A stretch of DNA of 64,000 nucleotides from Lachnospiraceae bacterium MD308 (GTDB taxonomy: Bacteria; Bacillota; Clostridia; Lachnospirales; Lachnospiraceae): assembly GCA_010206225.2 (NCBI GenBank), contig VIQU02000019.1, positions 20,583 to 84,582 on the forward strand. Direction: 5' to 3'. The translations under genes were made by a program, and so were the position numbers. Positions 10,150-19,454 of this stretch are shown in pieces (position 1 is the first letter of the stretch; every line of letters starts with the position of its first letter). The notes beneath the pieces are model-generated. The model saw nothing but the letters and a program-made list of their open reading frames with translations. It ran no database searches and was not told the origin of the DNA.

Positions 10150-10269
10150 TGAAAGCAGCGCGGCAAACTGGACTGGTTAAGAATGCAATTATTGGCTCTT
10201 TTATTCAAGCCAAAACTGGTATACAGTATGGGAAAATAAAAAATACTAGAAAGAAAAGAGGTACTGATT

Positions 10270-10809
10270 ATGAATTCTAATCTGAAAAAAATAGTTATGG
10301 CCGCGCTGTTTGCAGCTTTAGCATGTGTTGCTACTATGTCTATACGTATTCCGACTCCCGGGACAGGCGGATATATTCATCCGGGAGATGCGATTGTCAT
10401 CCTGTCAGGTGTGATTCTCGGACCGGTATGGGGGCTTCTGGCAGCAGGAATAGGATCTGCGATGGCGGATCTTCTTGGCGGATATTTTCTCTATGTGCCG
10501 ATCACATTTGTGATAAAAGGCGCGGTTGCGTTTGTTGCCGGAATGATTTATAAAAAGATTGGGAAGACGCCGAAAAGCCATTATACAGCGGTGGTACTCG
10601 GTGGCGTGGGAGATATCGTTCTGGTTGCAGGAGGGTATTTCTTGTGTGAGATGATACTATATGGGATATCGGGAGCGGCGGCAAGTATACCGGCGAATCT
10701 GATACAGGGAATCAGCGGGCTGATTATCAGTGTTGTATTATATCCTGCATTGCTGGCGGTCCCGGATATCAGGCAGATTGCCAACGGACAGAGTACGGCT
10801 GTTTCATAA
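10270..10809 (+). CDS. ECF transporter S component
   Basis: Small integral membrane protein with IRIPTPGTGGYIHPGDAIVILSGVILGPVWGLLAAGIGSAMADLLGGY, typical of ECF S subunits; substrate not inferable. Confidence 0.8.
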   Translation: MNSNLKKIVMAALFAALACVATMSIRIPTPGTGGYIHPGDAIVILSGVILGPVWGLLAAGIGSAMADLLGGYFLYVPITFVIKGAVAFVAGMIYKKIGKTPKSHYTAVVLGGVGDIVLVAGGYFLCEMILYGISGAAASIPANLIQGISGLIISVVLYPALLAVPDIRQIANGQSTAVS

Positions 10810-10954
10810 ATATTCATTTGTTAGGCTTGAGTTATTATTACAGTATCTGAACCGGCTCAGCAGGTGTTTGCAGAGCCCTGTCACCAGTACCGCGGGACTT
10901 CGGATGATTGAAGATGTACAATTGGAATAAACGTGAGTAAACATAATTTTCTTA

Positions 10955-10983
10955 TTGACTTTATCTTGGTAAATTGATAACAT
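10955..10983 (+). promoter_or_regulatory. Putative sigma-A promoter for amino-acid ABC operon
   Basis: TTGACT (10955-10960) - 17 bp - TAACAT (10978-10983). Confidence 0.45.
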
Positions 10984-11026
10984 TGTACCGTAGAAAATTA
11001 TAAGATAAATTTGAGGAGAAGATGTT

Positions 11027-11860
11027 ATGAAAAAATTGACTGCATTGATGTTAACTTTAATGATGGTGCTGTCTCTGGCAGCATGCGGCAGCGACAACGC
11101 CGGAGCGGATTCGGATGCTGGTTCTGATTCCAAGACGGAGGCTTCTGATGAAAGCGATATGGCTTATGTAAAGGGTAAGGGAACTTTAGTTGTAGGAATC
11201 ACGGATTTTGAGCCGATGGACTTTAAGGATGACAGTGGAGAATGGGTAGGCTTTGACGCTGATATGGCGAAGGCATTTGCAGAGAGTCTCGGCGTTAAGG
11301 CTGAATTTGTAGAGATTGACTGGGATAATAAGATCATGGAGCTTGACGGAAAGACCATTGACTGTGTATGGAACGGTATGACGCTTACAGACGAAGTGAC
11401 AAGTTCTATGGAGTGTTCCAACGCTTATTGCAATAATGCACAGGTTGTTATCGTGCCTACCGATAAGGCTGATAAATATCAGGATACTGGCAGCCTGTCC
11501 GGGCTGTCCTTTGCCGCTGAGGCGGGAAGTGCAGGAGAGGCAGAGCTGAAAAAGCTTAATATTGAGTGTACTCCTGTGAAAGCTCAGTCGGATGCGCTGA
11601 TGGAGGTAGCTGCCGGAACTTCTGACGCTGCGGTTATCGATTCTCTTATGGCGGCTGCCATGGTAGGGGAAGGCACAGGTTATGAGGATCTTACCTATAC
11701 GGTTGGATTAAACAGCGAGGAGTACGGTGTAGGCTTCCGCAAAGGTTCGGATCTTGCCGCTTCCTTAAATGACTTTTTCGCTTCCAGTTATGCTGATGGA
11801 AGTCTGGCAGAGTGTGCTGAAAAATATAGTGTTCAGGCAGCGTTGATCGAGCAGAAATAA
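11027..11860 (+). CDS. Amino-acid ABC transporter substrate-binding lipoprotein
   Basis: Lipobox LAACGSDN; GTLVVGITDFEPMDFKDDSGEWVGFDADMAKAFAESLG. Confidence 0.93.
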   Translation: MKKLTALMLTLMMVLSLAACGSDNAGADSDAGSDSKTEASDESDMAYVKGKGTLVVGITDFEPMDFKDDSGEWVGFDADMAKAFAESLGVKAEFVEIDWDNKIMELDGKTIDCVWNGMTLTDEVTSSMECSNAYCNNAQVVIVPTDKADKYQDTGSLSGLSFAAEAGSAGEAELKKLNIECTPVKAQSDALMEVAAGTSDAAVIDSLMAAAMVGEGTGYEDLTYTVGLNSEEYGVGFRKGSDLAASLNDFFASSYADGSLAECAEKYSVQAALIEQK

Positions 11861-11875
11861 AGTAAGGGAATTTTT

Positions 11876-12562
11876 ATGGAACAGATGATGGAACAGATGC
11901 CGATTGTAGTCCATGCACTGAATATCGGCTTTATACAAACGTTAAAATTATTTTTTGTCACGCTGATCGGTGCATTTCCTCTGGGACTTGTGATTGCATT
12001 CGGATCTATGTCAAAGTTTAAACCTTTGAGTTATTGTACAAAGTTGATCGTGTGGATCATCAGGGGAACACCTCTGATGATCCAGCTTTTGATTATCTAT
12101 TATTTCCCGGGACTGGTACTTCATAATCCAATCTGGGGGAGCGGTGAATCCGGACGTTTCTTAGCGGCCTCGGTGTCTTTTGTCCTGAATTATGCCTGCT
12201 ATTTTTCGGAAATCTACAGGGGCGGGATTCAGGGAGTTCCGATCGGACAGGAGGAGGCAGGGCTGGTGCTTGGCATGACGAAGAGCCAGATTTTCTTTAA
12301 GATTACGCTGCTCCAGATGATCAAGCGCATCGTGCCGCCCATGTCCAATGAGATTATTACACTGGTAAAAGATACATCCCTTGCCCGTATTATTGCTCTG
12401 CAGGAGATCATATGGGCCGGACAGGCTTTTATGAAAGGCTCCTACGGAATATCCGGCGCTATCTGGCCGCTGTTCTTTACAGCGGTGTATTATCTGATCT
12501 TTAACGGTGTTCTGACAGTCCTGCTTAGCCGTCTGGAAAGCAGATTAAATTATTTCAGGTAA
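11876..12562 (+). CDS. Amino-acid ABC transporter permease (HisM/GlnP type)
   Basis: IRGTPLMIQLLIIYYF, EIYRGGIQGVPIGQEEAGLVLGMTKSQ. Confidence 0.95.
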   Translation: MEQMMEQMPIVVHALNIGFIQTLKLFFVTLIGAFPLGLVIAFGSMSKFKPLSYCTKLIVWIIRGTPLMIQLLIIYYFPGLVLHNPIWGSGESGRFLAASVSFVLNYACYFSEIYRGGIQGVPIGQEEAGLVLGMTKSQIFFKITLLQMIKRIVPPMSNEIITLVKDTSLARIIALQEIIWAGQAFMKGSYGISGAIWPLFFTAVYYLIFNGVLTVLLSRLESRLNYFR

Positions 12563-12576
12563 ACGGGGAGGGAATT

Positions 12577-13362
12577 ATGGCAATTTTAGAGGTAGAACAT
12601 ATATGTAAAGCTTTTAGCCGTATGGAGGTCTTGAAGGATATCAGCTTTTCTCTGGAAAAAGGACAGGCGGTTTCCATCATAGGTTCTTCCGGAAGCGGAA
12701 AGACAACACTTCTTCGGTGTCTGAATTTTTTGGAAAGGCCGGATAAAGGAATCATACGGGTAGGAGGAGAGACGTTGTTTGACGCAGGCGATCCTTCTAC
12801 TCAGTCAGAAGCGGCGATTCGGAAGAAGAGACTGCACTTCGGACTGGTATTTCAGTCCTTTAACCTGTTCCCTCAGTATACGGCTCTTGAAAATGTGATG
12901 CTGGCAAGGGAGCTTCTAGCATCTGAACAGCCGGATTATAAAGCAAGGAAAAAAGAGATTCAGGAAGAAATCCATGCACAGGCCGGGGAACTTCTGAATC
13001 AGATGGGGCTAAGCAATCGAATGGGCAGTTATCCGCACCAGCTGTCCGGCGGACAGCAGCAGCGCGTAGCTATCGCGAGAGCGCTGGCGCTGACGCCAGA
13101 TATTCTATGTTTTGACGAACCCACATCTGCCCTTGACCCAGAGCTGACCGGAGAGGTTCTAAAGGTAATTAAGGAGCTGGCAGATAAGAAAACGACCATG
13201 ATCATTGTAACCCATGAGATGGCATTTGCAAGAGATGTGGCTGACCATACGATTTTTATGGATGACGGAGTCATTGTAGAACAGGGAGATCCCCGTCAGG
13301 TGTTTGAAGAGCCGAAAGAAGAGCGGACGAAACAGTTTTTGGCACGGTTTACACAAGGATAA
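12577..13362 (+). CDS. Amino-acid ABC transporter ATP-binding protein (GlnQ type)
   Basis: GSSGSGKTTLLRC, LSGGQQQRVAIARAL, FDEPTSALDPELTGEVL. Confidence 0.95.
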   Translation: MAILEVEHICKAFSRMEVLKDISFSLEKGQAVSIIGSSGSGKTTLLRCLNFLERPDKGIIRVGGETLFDAGDPSTQSEAAIRKKRLHFGLVFQSFNLFPQYTALENVMLARELLASEQPDYKARKKEIQEEIHAQAGELLNQMGLSNRMGSYPHQLSGGQQQRVAIARALALTPDILCFDEPTSALDPELTGEVLKVIKELADKKTTMIIVTHEMAFARDVADHTIFMDDGVIVEQGDPRQVFEEPKEERTKQFLARFTQG

Positions 13363-13372
13363 GACAGTTTAT

Positions 13373-13407
13373 CAAAATGCTGCCCGGAAGTTGCGGGCAG
13401 CATTTTG
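13373..13407. terminator. Bidirectional intrinsic terminator between convergent genes
   Basis: Perfect 14-bp stem CAAAATGCTGCCCG / CGGGCAGCATTTTG with 7-nt loop; A and T runs flank both sides. Confidence 0.85.
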
Positions 13408-13413
13408 TCAGTA

Positions 13414-14589
13414 TTAATTATATCTAAGCGCTTCGATTGGATTTTTCTTTGCTGCTTTATTTGCCGGATATATTCCGAAAAGAACTCCAATTCCTACAGA
13501 AAACGCAATCGACAGCAATACAACTTTTGAAGACAGGCTATAGTCTACATCTCCCACGATATTAATGCTTTCTATCGCAATCCACGATACTGTGATGCCT
13601 ATCAGACATCCAAGCATGCTGATTACCAGCGCCTCTATGAGAAACTGCAGCATGATCGTCCCGCGTCCTGCGCCGACAGCTTTTCGGATACCGATTTCCC
13701 TTGTCCTTTCAGTGACAGATACCAGCATAATGTTCATGATTCCGATGCCTCCTACAAGCAGTGATATTCCGGCGATTCCGCCAAGAAGCAGCGCAAGCGT
13801 TCCGGTAACGCTGTCCATCGCTTCAGCGATAGCGGACTGATTAAATATGGAAAAAGCATCCTCATCTTGTTCAAAGCGTTCTAAAAACATGGTTTCCAGC
13901 CGGGCCTCTGCTGCATCCATATCATTTCCGTTTACTGAGATGCAGAAGGAAGTGACATTAAGATTCACATTTTCGGACAGCCGGATGAGAGAAGTATAGG
14001 GGATGAAGGCTGTATATGTGTTCCCTGTCATTGCGCTGGATGAGCTGTCATCTTCCTCTAATACACCGATAATAAGAAATTTTTTCCCGTTTAACTTGAT
14101 GTTTTCTCCAACCACATCCTTTCGCCCCATTACATCTGTTGCAAGATCTGCGTTGATGACAGCCACATTGCTGTGGTTGTCAAGGTCGGGCTTCATAAGA
14201 AAACGTCCCTGTTGTAATTTCAGTCTCTGGATATCCATATAAGCGGCGGTTGTTCCTATAATCTGAACGGTTTCCTCTGCATAAGTACTTGAAGCAGACG
14301 CAGTGCTGGCCGTAGACGGAGCGATGTTTTCAAACATATCGTCTTCTGTAAATTCCGAAAGCTCTGACAATTTTATCGGATGATTATGGTCATCGGATAT
14401 GGTCGCATTCAGCATATCGTTTCCCAATGCGTTGATGGAATCTGTAATGGAGCCTGTTGCGCCGTTTACCAGTGATACAAGTACGACCAGTGACACGACT
14501 CCGATAATAATACCGAGCATGGTCAGAAATGAACGCAGCTTGTTAGAGAGGATGGATTTCAGCGCCATTTTAAGGGATTGCGCGATCAT
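13414..14589 (-). CDS. MacB-like ABC transporter permease
   Basis: LKSILSNKLRSFLTMLGIIIGVVSLVVLVSL, MLVSVTERTREIGIRKAVGA. Confidence 0.93.
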   Translation of the reverse strand: MIAQSLKMALKSILSNKLRSFLTMLGIIIGVVSLVVLVSLVNGATGSITDSINALGNDMLNATISDDHNHPIKLSELSEFTEDDMFENIAPSTASTASASSTYAEETVQIIGTTAAYMDIQRLKLQQGRFLMKPDLDNHSNVAVINADLATDVMGRKDVVGENIKLNGKKFLIIGVLEEDDSSSSAMTGNTYTAFIPYTSLIRLSENVNLNVTSFCISVNGNDMDAAEARLETMFLERFEQDEDAFSIFNQSAIAEAMDSVTGTLALLLGGIAGISLLVGGIGIMNIMLVSVTERTREIGIRKAVGAGRGTIMLQFLIEALVISMLGCLIGITVSWIAIESINIVGDVDYSLSSKVVLLSIAFSVGIGVLFGIYPANKAAKKNPIEALRYN

Positions 14590-15275
14590 ACCATTACCTC
14601 CTTTGCATCACCGTCTTTCATGCGGATACTCCGTTCTGCCTGCGATGCCACAGATTCATCGTGGGTGATCAGCACGATCGTATTTCCCTGTTCGTGCAGC
14701 TCGTGGAACAGGTTCATGATCTGATATCCGGTATTGGAATCCAGATTCCCGGTAGGTTCATCCGCGAGGTAAAGCGATGGCCCTTGGGCCATCGCTCTTG
14801 CAATGGCGACTCTCTGCTGCTGACCGCCTGATAGTTGGCTGGGTTTATGTCTGCGCCGTTTATACAGTCCTACCTTATTAAGAGATTCCTTCACCCGCTC
14901 TTTTCGCTCTCTGGCCGATAGTTTTTGATAAATTAACGGCAGTTCTACGTTTTCCTCGGCGCTCATATTCCCAATCAGATGAAAACTCTGGAAGATAAAT
15001 CCGATCTTGCGGCTGCGGATGCGGGCCAGATCGCTTTCGGTGCAGTGTTCAATTGGCTGGCCGTCCAGAATGTACTGTCCCTCGTCAGGAGTATCCAGAC
15101 ATCCCATAATATTCATCATTGTAGATTTGCCGCTTCCGGACGGACCGATAATACTGACGAATTCCTCCCGGTAGATGTGAATATTTGCGTGACTGAGTGC
15201 ATGAACTTTTTCATCGCCGATCTGGTATGTCTTCGATATATTTTGAAAAATGATCATAACGATTGCCCCTTTCAA
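14586..15275 (-). CDS. MacB/LolD-like ABC transporter ATP-binding protein
   Basis: GPSGSGKSTMMNIMGCLDTPDEG, LSGGQQQRVAIARAM, ADEPTGNLDS. Confidence 0.95.
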   Translation of the reverse strand: MKGAIVMIIFQNISKTYQIGDEKVHALSHANIHIYREEFVSIIGPSGSGKSTMMNIMGCLDTPDEGQYILDGQPIEHCTESDLARIRSRKIGFIFQSFHLIGNMSAEENVELPLIYQKLSARERKERVKESLNKVGLYKRRRHKPSQLSGGQQQRVAIARAMAQGPSLYLADEPTGNLDSNTGYQIMNLFHELHEQGNTIVLITHDESVASQAERSIRMKDGDAKEVMV

Positions 15276-17206
15276 TTCCCGGAAGATCTGCCGTCGTGTG
15301 TTATATTGTCATGAGAGCCGTCAGAATCCTGTTTTTTTCTATTGCCTTCTGGAGGGGAACCCGGCATCTGAACATCTCCGCCCATACCTCCCGGGAATCC
15401 GAAATTTTCGTTAAAACTTTCTGCTTTGTCTGCTGCGGCTCTTGTATAATATACTTCGTCGCCTTCTTCTAATCCGCTTGATATTTCGACATTCTGCCCG
15501 TCTGACAGGCCCGTTTCCACTGCGGTTTCACCAGAGAGAGTCCCGTCTTTATCTTTTTGAGTGTATACAAAAGATTTGTCGCCTCTTTGCTGCAGCGCGG
15601 TCATGGGAAGTATCAGTGTATCCTCAGCTTTACTTACTTGTATAGCGGCGGAAGCGCTCATGCCGATACGCATATTTTCATCCATAGGGACAGTGATCTC
15701 TACTTCATATTTTGTGCTGCCGTTTCCGGCGGAGGCAGTGTTACTGATCTTTGTCACTGTTCCTGTATATGATTCATTTTCTAAAGCATCTAATGTGACG
15801 GCGGCGGACTGTTCTTCTTCGACAGACAGGATGTCAAGCTCATCTACATTTACGATGATTTTCGCATAATCCTGACTTGCAATCGTAAATGCGACTGTTT
15901 CGTAAGCGCTGTATTCAGATGAGGAATCGGAAGCAGTTCCGTTTGATGAGGCGCCGCCTGATATATTGCCGGATGAAGCGCCGGATTTCGAGCCTGACTT
16001 GCCGGCAGATGAGCTGTTCTTATTTCCAGAGCTATCTGTTTTGTCCTCAGAGTTAGAACCTGCCGTATTTGAAGATTTGTCTTCTGTCTTGCTGCTGTCG
16101 GAACTATCGCCGGAGTCTGACAGGTCTGGTGCGTTGTCCTGTCCGCTTGGTGTATCGGAAGTCTTCTCATACTTTGCCACGATTTTTAGTGTATTTCCTT
16201 CTCCGGTGTGGTTGATATTCCAGTTAAAAGCGGCATCTTTTATTATTGGCAGATTTTTTTCGGAAAAGGTGTAGCCGTTTTTTGCAGTTAAGACGATCGT
16301 CGCGGTATAGACAGTTCCGCCTTGGAATACACCGCCGTTCAAGTCCCATGAGATGGTTCCGGTATACATGCTTGTTTCCGGTATGTTTTTTTGCGGCGAA
16401 GCTCCTGTTACCGGCGCCTGTATAGACAACGCTGAATAATCCGTGACGGTCTTAAGCTGTGACGGTTCATCAGAATTGTCTTCTGCATGGTTAGGATTAC
16501 TTTCTGTGTCATCAGAAGTATCAGCCGAAATATCTGCTGTTAAAAAGAGAAGCGCACGGTCACCAGAAGTACTTTCTGCGGACATCTGTGAGGTGGAATT
16601 ACTGTTTTGTCCGGCGCTGCTTCCGGAGTCTGAAGACGCGGTGTTGTTAGAGGTTTCGGAATTTTCGGAAATATTGACAGCCCCGATGATACCGCTGACC
16701 GAGGCAGTGATCACTGGTTTTTTATAAAGGGAGGTGAGCAGTTCTTCGGTCTCCTCAAGCTCGGCCTTTTCTCCGTTCAATTGTTCTTTTTCTAACGAAG
16801 ATAAATTGCTGTCATCTAACTCATCCTCAATGGATTCCAGACTATCTTTCACTTCTACTAAAAGACGGGTAACGGAGGTTTTATTAAGTTTTGCAAGTGT
16901 CTGGCCTTCTGTCACTTCCTCGCCGCTTTCTGCTTTGATCTCATCCACCTTGATTCCTGTTGGAACGGTGATATCTATTGTTTCGGAAACTTCCAGATTT
17001 CCGCTTGCATCTATTGTATTGCTGATACTCCCCTTTGTTACGGTTACGCTTTGTATGATTGATTCCCCGCTATCCTTTGCGCGTGCGTTCCTTGCCCGTA
17101 CAGAAACCGCAAATGTCCCGGCCCCCAGCACAAAAAGGATAACGATTGCAAGGATAAGATTTGCCTTCTTTTTAAATATTCTTTTTGGAAATGTTCCTGT
17201 TTTCAT
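15272..17206 (-). CDS. Efflux periplasmic-adaptor-like (HlyD/MacA) protein with large Ser-rich/Ig-like insertion
   Basis: N-terminal TM anchor, adaptor core segments (ITVPTGIKVDEIKAESGEEVTEGQTLAKL; KISNTASAGNGSTKYEVEITVPMDENMRIGMSASAAIQV) separated by an atypical low-complexity/YTGTISWDLNGGVF module. Confidence 0.85.
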   Translation of the reverse strand: MKTGTFPKRIFKKKANLILAIVILFVLGAGTFAVSVRARNARAKDSGESIIQSVTVTKGSISNTIDASGNLEVSETIDITVPTGIKVDEIKAESGEEVTEGQTLAKLNKTSVTRLLVEVKDSLESIEDELDDSNLSSLEKEQLNGEKAELEETEELLTSLYKKPVITASVSGIIGAVNISENSETSNNTASSDSGSSAGQNSNSTSQMSAESTSGDRALLFLTADISADTSDDTESNPNHAEDNSDEPSQLKTVTDYSALSIQAPVTGASPQKNIPETSMYTGTISWDLNGGVFQGGTVYTATIVLTAKNGYTFSEKNLPIIKDAAFNWNINHTGEGNTLKIVAKYEKTSDTPSGQDNAPDLSDSGDSSDSSKTEDKSSNTAGSNSEDKTDSSGNKNSSSAGKSGSKSGASSGNISGGASSNGTASDSSSEYSAYETVAFTIASQDYAKIIVNVDELDILSVEEEQSAAVTLDALENESYTGTVTKISNTASAGNGSTKYEVEITVPMDENMRIGMSASAAIQVSKAEDTLILPMTALQQRGDKSFVYTQKDKDGTLSGETAVETGLSDGQNVEISSGLEEGDEVYYTRAAADKAESFNENFGFPGGMGGDVQMPGSPPEGNRKKQDSDGSHDNITHDGRSSGN

Positions 17207-17417
17207 AGATTCCTCCTTTTTCCCGTCATTTTACATCCTTATTTTATTTTTAAACTGTGAAAGTTTGTTGGGGAAAGTGTGTTTATTCTATGAAAATTTT
17301 CAATGTATATCCAATGTTCAATACTTTGGTTTTGAAGTTATCAGAAAATTCAATAACTGGCATTTTGCATCTGCCGCTATACATTATTAATAAAATAAGC
17401 TATAATTGTAAAGAATC

Positions 17418-18053
17418 ATGGGAATCAGGGGGAATTTGAAGGTGGATATTTTTGAAAAGATGCACAGTGGCAAGATATACGATCCGGGCGATGCGGATGT
17501 GCTTGATAAACAGATGGGCTATCAGGAGCTTTTATATGATTATAATATGACAAGGCCCGGCGAGGGTATGAAGCGGCAGACTCTTCTTAAGAAAATGTTT
17601 GCAGATATCGGAGAGAACTGTTATATTGAGCCTCCTCTCCATGCGAATATGGGTGCTCATCATGTTCACTTCGGCGAAAATATATATGCTAACTATAATC
17701 TTACTCTTGTGGACGATACGCATATATATGTGGGAGATTATACGATGTTCGGGCCGAATGTAACGCTTGCGACGGCAGTACATCCGATCTTGCCGGAGCT
17801 TCGGCAGAGGGGACTGCAGTACAACATGCCGATTCATATCGGAAGTAATTGCTGGATAGGGGCAGGAGTTATCATTTTACCGGGAATTACGATTGGGGAT
17901 AATGTAGTCATCGGTGCGGGAAGTGTGGTAACAAAGGATCTTCCTTCCAATGTAGTTGCGGTGGGGAATCCATGCAGGGTTCTGCGGGAGGTAAATGAAC
18001 ATGATAAAGAATATTATTTTAAAGATCATAGAATAGATTATGAAGATCTGTAG
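17418..18053 (+). CDS. Sugar O-acetyltransferase (maltose/galactoside acetyltransferase-like, left-handed beta-helix)
   Basis: EKMHSGKIYDPGD...; HIGSNCWIGAGVIILPGITIGDNVVIGAGSVVTKDLPSNVVAVGNPCRVLR. True start may be GTG 17442 rather than ATG 17418. Confidence 0.9.
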   Translation: MGIRGNLKVDIFEKMHSGKIYDPGDADVLDKQMGYQELLYDYNMTRPGEGMKRQTLLKKMFADIGENCYIEPPLHANMGAHHVHFGENIYANYNLTLVDDTHIYVGDYTMFGPNVTLATAVHPILPELRQRGLQYNMPIHIGSNCWIGAGVIILPGITIGDNVVIGAGSVVTKDLPSNVVAVGNPCRVLREVNEHDKEYYFKDHRIDYEDL

Positions 18054-18070
18054 AGAGGCAGGTAATCAGA

Positions 18071-18481
18071 ATGCTGGAGACAGTAAAAGAAGAAGTATTG
18101 GAAAAGGTAAGAAAAAGATTTGAGAATGACCGTTTCGCAACGGACAACGGGGCGGTAATCGAAGCGGTGGGTGAAGGATATGCGCGCTGCGTGATGTCTT
18201 TGGACGAACATCATTATAATGCAGTAGGAAGTGTTATGGGAGGCGCAATATTTACTTTGGCGGATTTTGCGTTCGCAGTGGCGTCTAATTGGAATAAGAA
18301 GCCTTGTGTGTCGCTGACGGCACAAATTACCTATCTTGGCAGGGCGAAGGGAAAGAAGCTGATTGCCGAGGCGGAAAAGGTGAAAGAGGGAAGGACAACC
18401 TGCTATTATCTTATCGAGGTAGCAGATGAACTGGGCAATAAAGTTGCCCATGTGACATCGAATGGATTTTCGGCAGGATAA
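18071..18481 (+). CDS. Hotdog-fold thioesterase (PaaI family)
   Basis: NAVGSVMGGAIFTLADFAFAVASN, SLTAQITYLGRAKGKKLIAEAE. Confidence 0.85.
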   Translation: MLETVKEEVLEKVRKRFENDRFATDNGAVIEAVGEGYARCVMSLDEHHYNAVGSVMGGAIFTLADFAFAVASNWNKKPCVSLTAQITYLGRAKGKKLIAEAEKVKEGRTTCYYLIEVADELGNKVAHVTSNGFSAG

Positions 18482-18494
18482 GGAGGACGGCGGT

Positions 18495-19454
18495 ATGGAT
18501 TATGAAGGCCAGATCTGCCGTGCTCCCATGGAACGTGCGTCGTTTATGCTTCCGGTTATGGTAGGATGTTCCTATAATCGGTGTAAGTTCTGCAATCTAT
18601 TTCGGCATTTGAGATACAGAGAGCTTCCGAAAGAGCAGATAGAGCAGGAACTTTGCAGAGTGAAGGAGGCGGGAGGAAGTCCCAAAAAGATATTTCTCGG
18701 AGACGGTAATGCGTTCGGACTGAAAACGCGGCGGCTTATGCAGATACTCGAATTGATCCATATGTACTTTCCGGAATGCGGCTGTATTAATATGGACGCG
18801 ACAGTGACGAGTGTCCTTGGGAAGACGGATCAGGAACTTAAAACACTTTATGAAAACGGAGTCCGTAATTTGTATCTTGGAATAGAGACAGGACTGGACG
18901 ATGTGCTGGAATTTATGGAAAAGGACCACAATCTTTCGCAGGCGTATCAGGCGGTGAAGCGGCTGAAGGCGGCAGGTATGGTCTTTTCTGCCCATATTAT
19001 GACGGGAGTTGCAGGAAAAGGCAGAGGCATGGAGAACGCCAAAGAGCTTGCAAAATTTCTAAACCGGACAGAACCGGTGCATGTTGTTAACTTTTCTATG
19101 TTTTTACACAAGGAGGTTCCTCTCTACAGGCATATGGAAGACGGAAGCTATATTCCGGCAGATGAGCTTGAGAATTTAAAAGAAGAAAGACGGCTTTTAG
19201 AACTCCTAGAAGCGCCTCTTTTATATGATGGACTTCATGATTATATTGAGAAAAGGTTCAGAGGAAGGCTGCCGGATGACAGATACAAGATGACCGCGAA
19301 ACTGGATCAGGCTATAGAGGATTATGAAAAGAGGGAACCGGTCTATTCTTATGTGCAGGGAGAATGTCCGGATCTTGTCCGGTGCGACGGCTGCGCAGAC
19401 AGAGCGGATGAAAGAATATGGAATATGAAAGATAAGGAGATAAAAGGAAGATGA
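18495..19454 (+). CDS. Radical SAM protein
   Basis: Cys cluster GCSYNRCKFCNLF (CX4CX2C), GIETGLDDVLEFMEK; SD aggagg at 18481 supports start at 18495 rather than 18462. Confidence 0.85.
   Translation: MDYEGQICRAPMERASFMLPVMVGCSYNRCKFCNLFRHLRYRELPKEQIEQELCRVKEAGGSPKKIFLGDGNAFGLKTRRLMQILELIHMYFPECGCINMDATVTSVLGKTDQELKTLYENGVRNLYLGIETGLDDVLEFMEKDHNLSQAYQAVKRLKAAGMVFSAHIMTGVAGKGRGMENAKELAKFLNRTEPVHVVNFSMFLHKEVPLYRHMEDGSYIPADELENLKEERRLLELLEAPLLYDGLHDYIEKRFRGRLPDDRYKMTAKLDQAIEDYEKREPVYSYVQGECPDLVRCDGCADRADERIWNMKDKEIKGR

Noticed and set aside
10880-10910. caccagtaccgcggg resembling a T-box core upstream of the amino-acid ABC operon
   Set aside because: Lacks the GGGTGG half, no stem I or downstream terminator, and it lies upstream of the likely promoter.
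13414-15275. Bacitracin-type or lantibiotic-specific assignment of the ABC export locus
   Set aside because: Sequence supports only MacB-like permease/ATPase/adaptor; no adjacent precursor peptide or modification enzyme was seen.
15966-16727. Ser/Glu-rich + strand ORFs opposite the efflux adaptor
   Set aside because: Antisense reading of the low-complexity S/N/D/G-rich adaptor insert; no SD or homology-like motifs.
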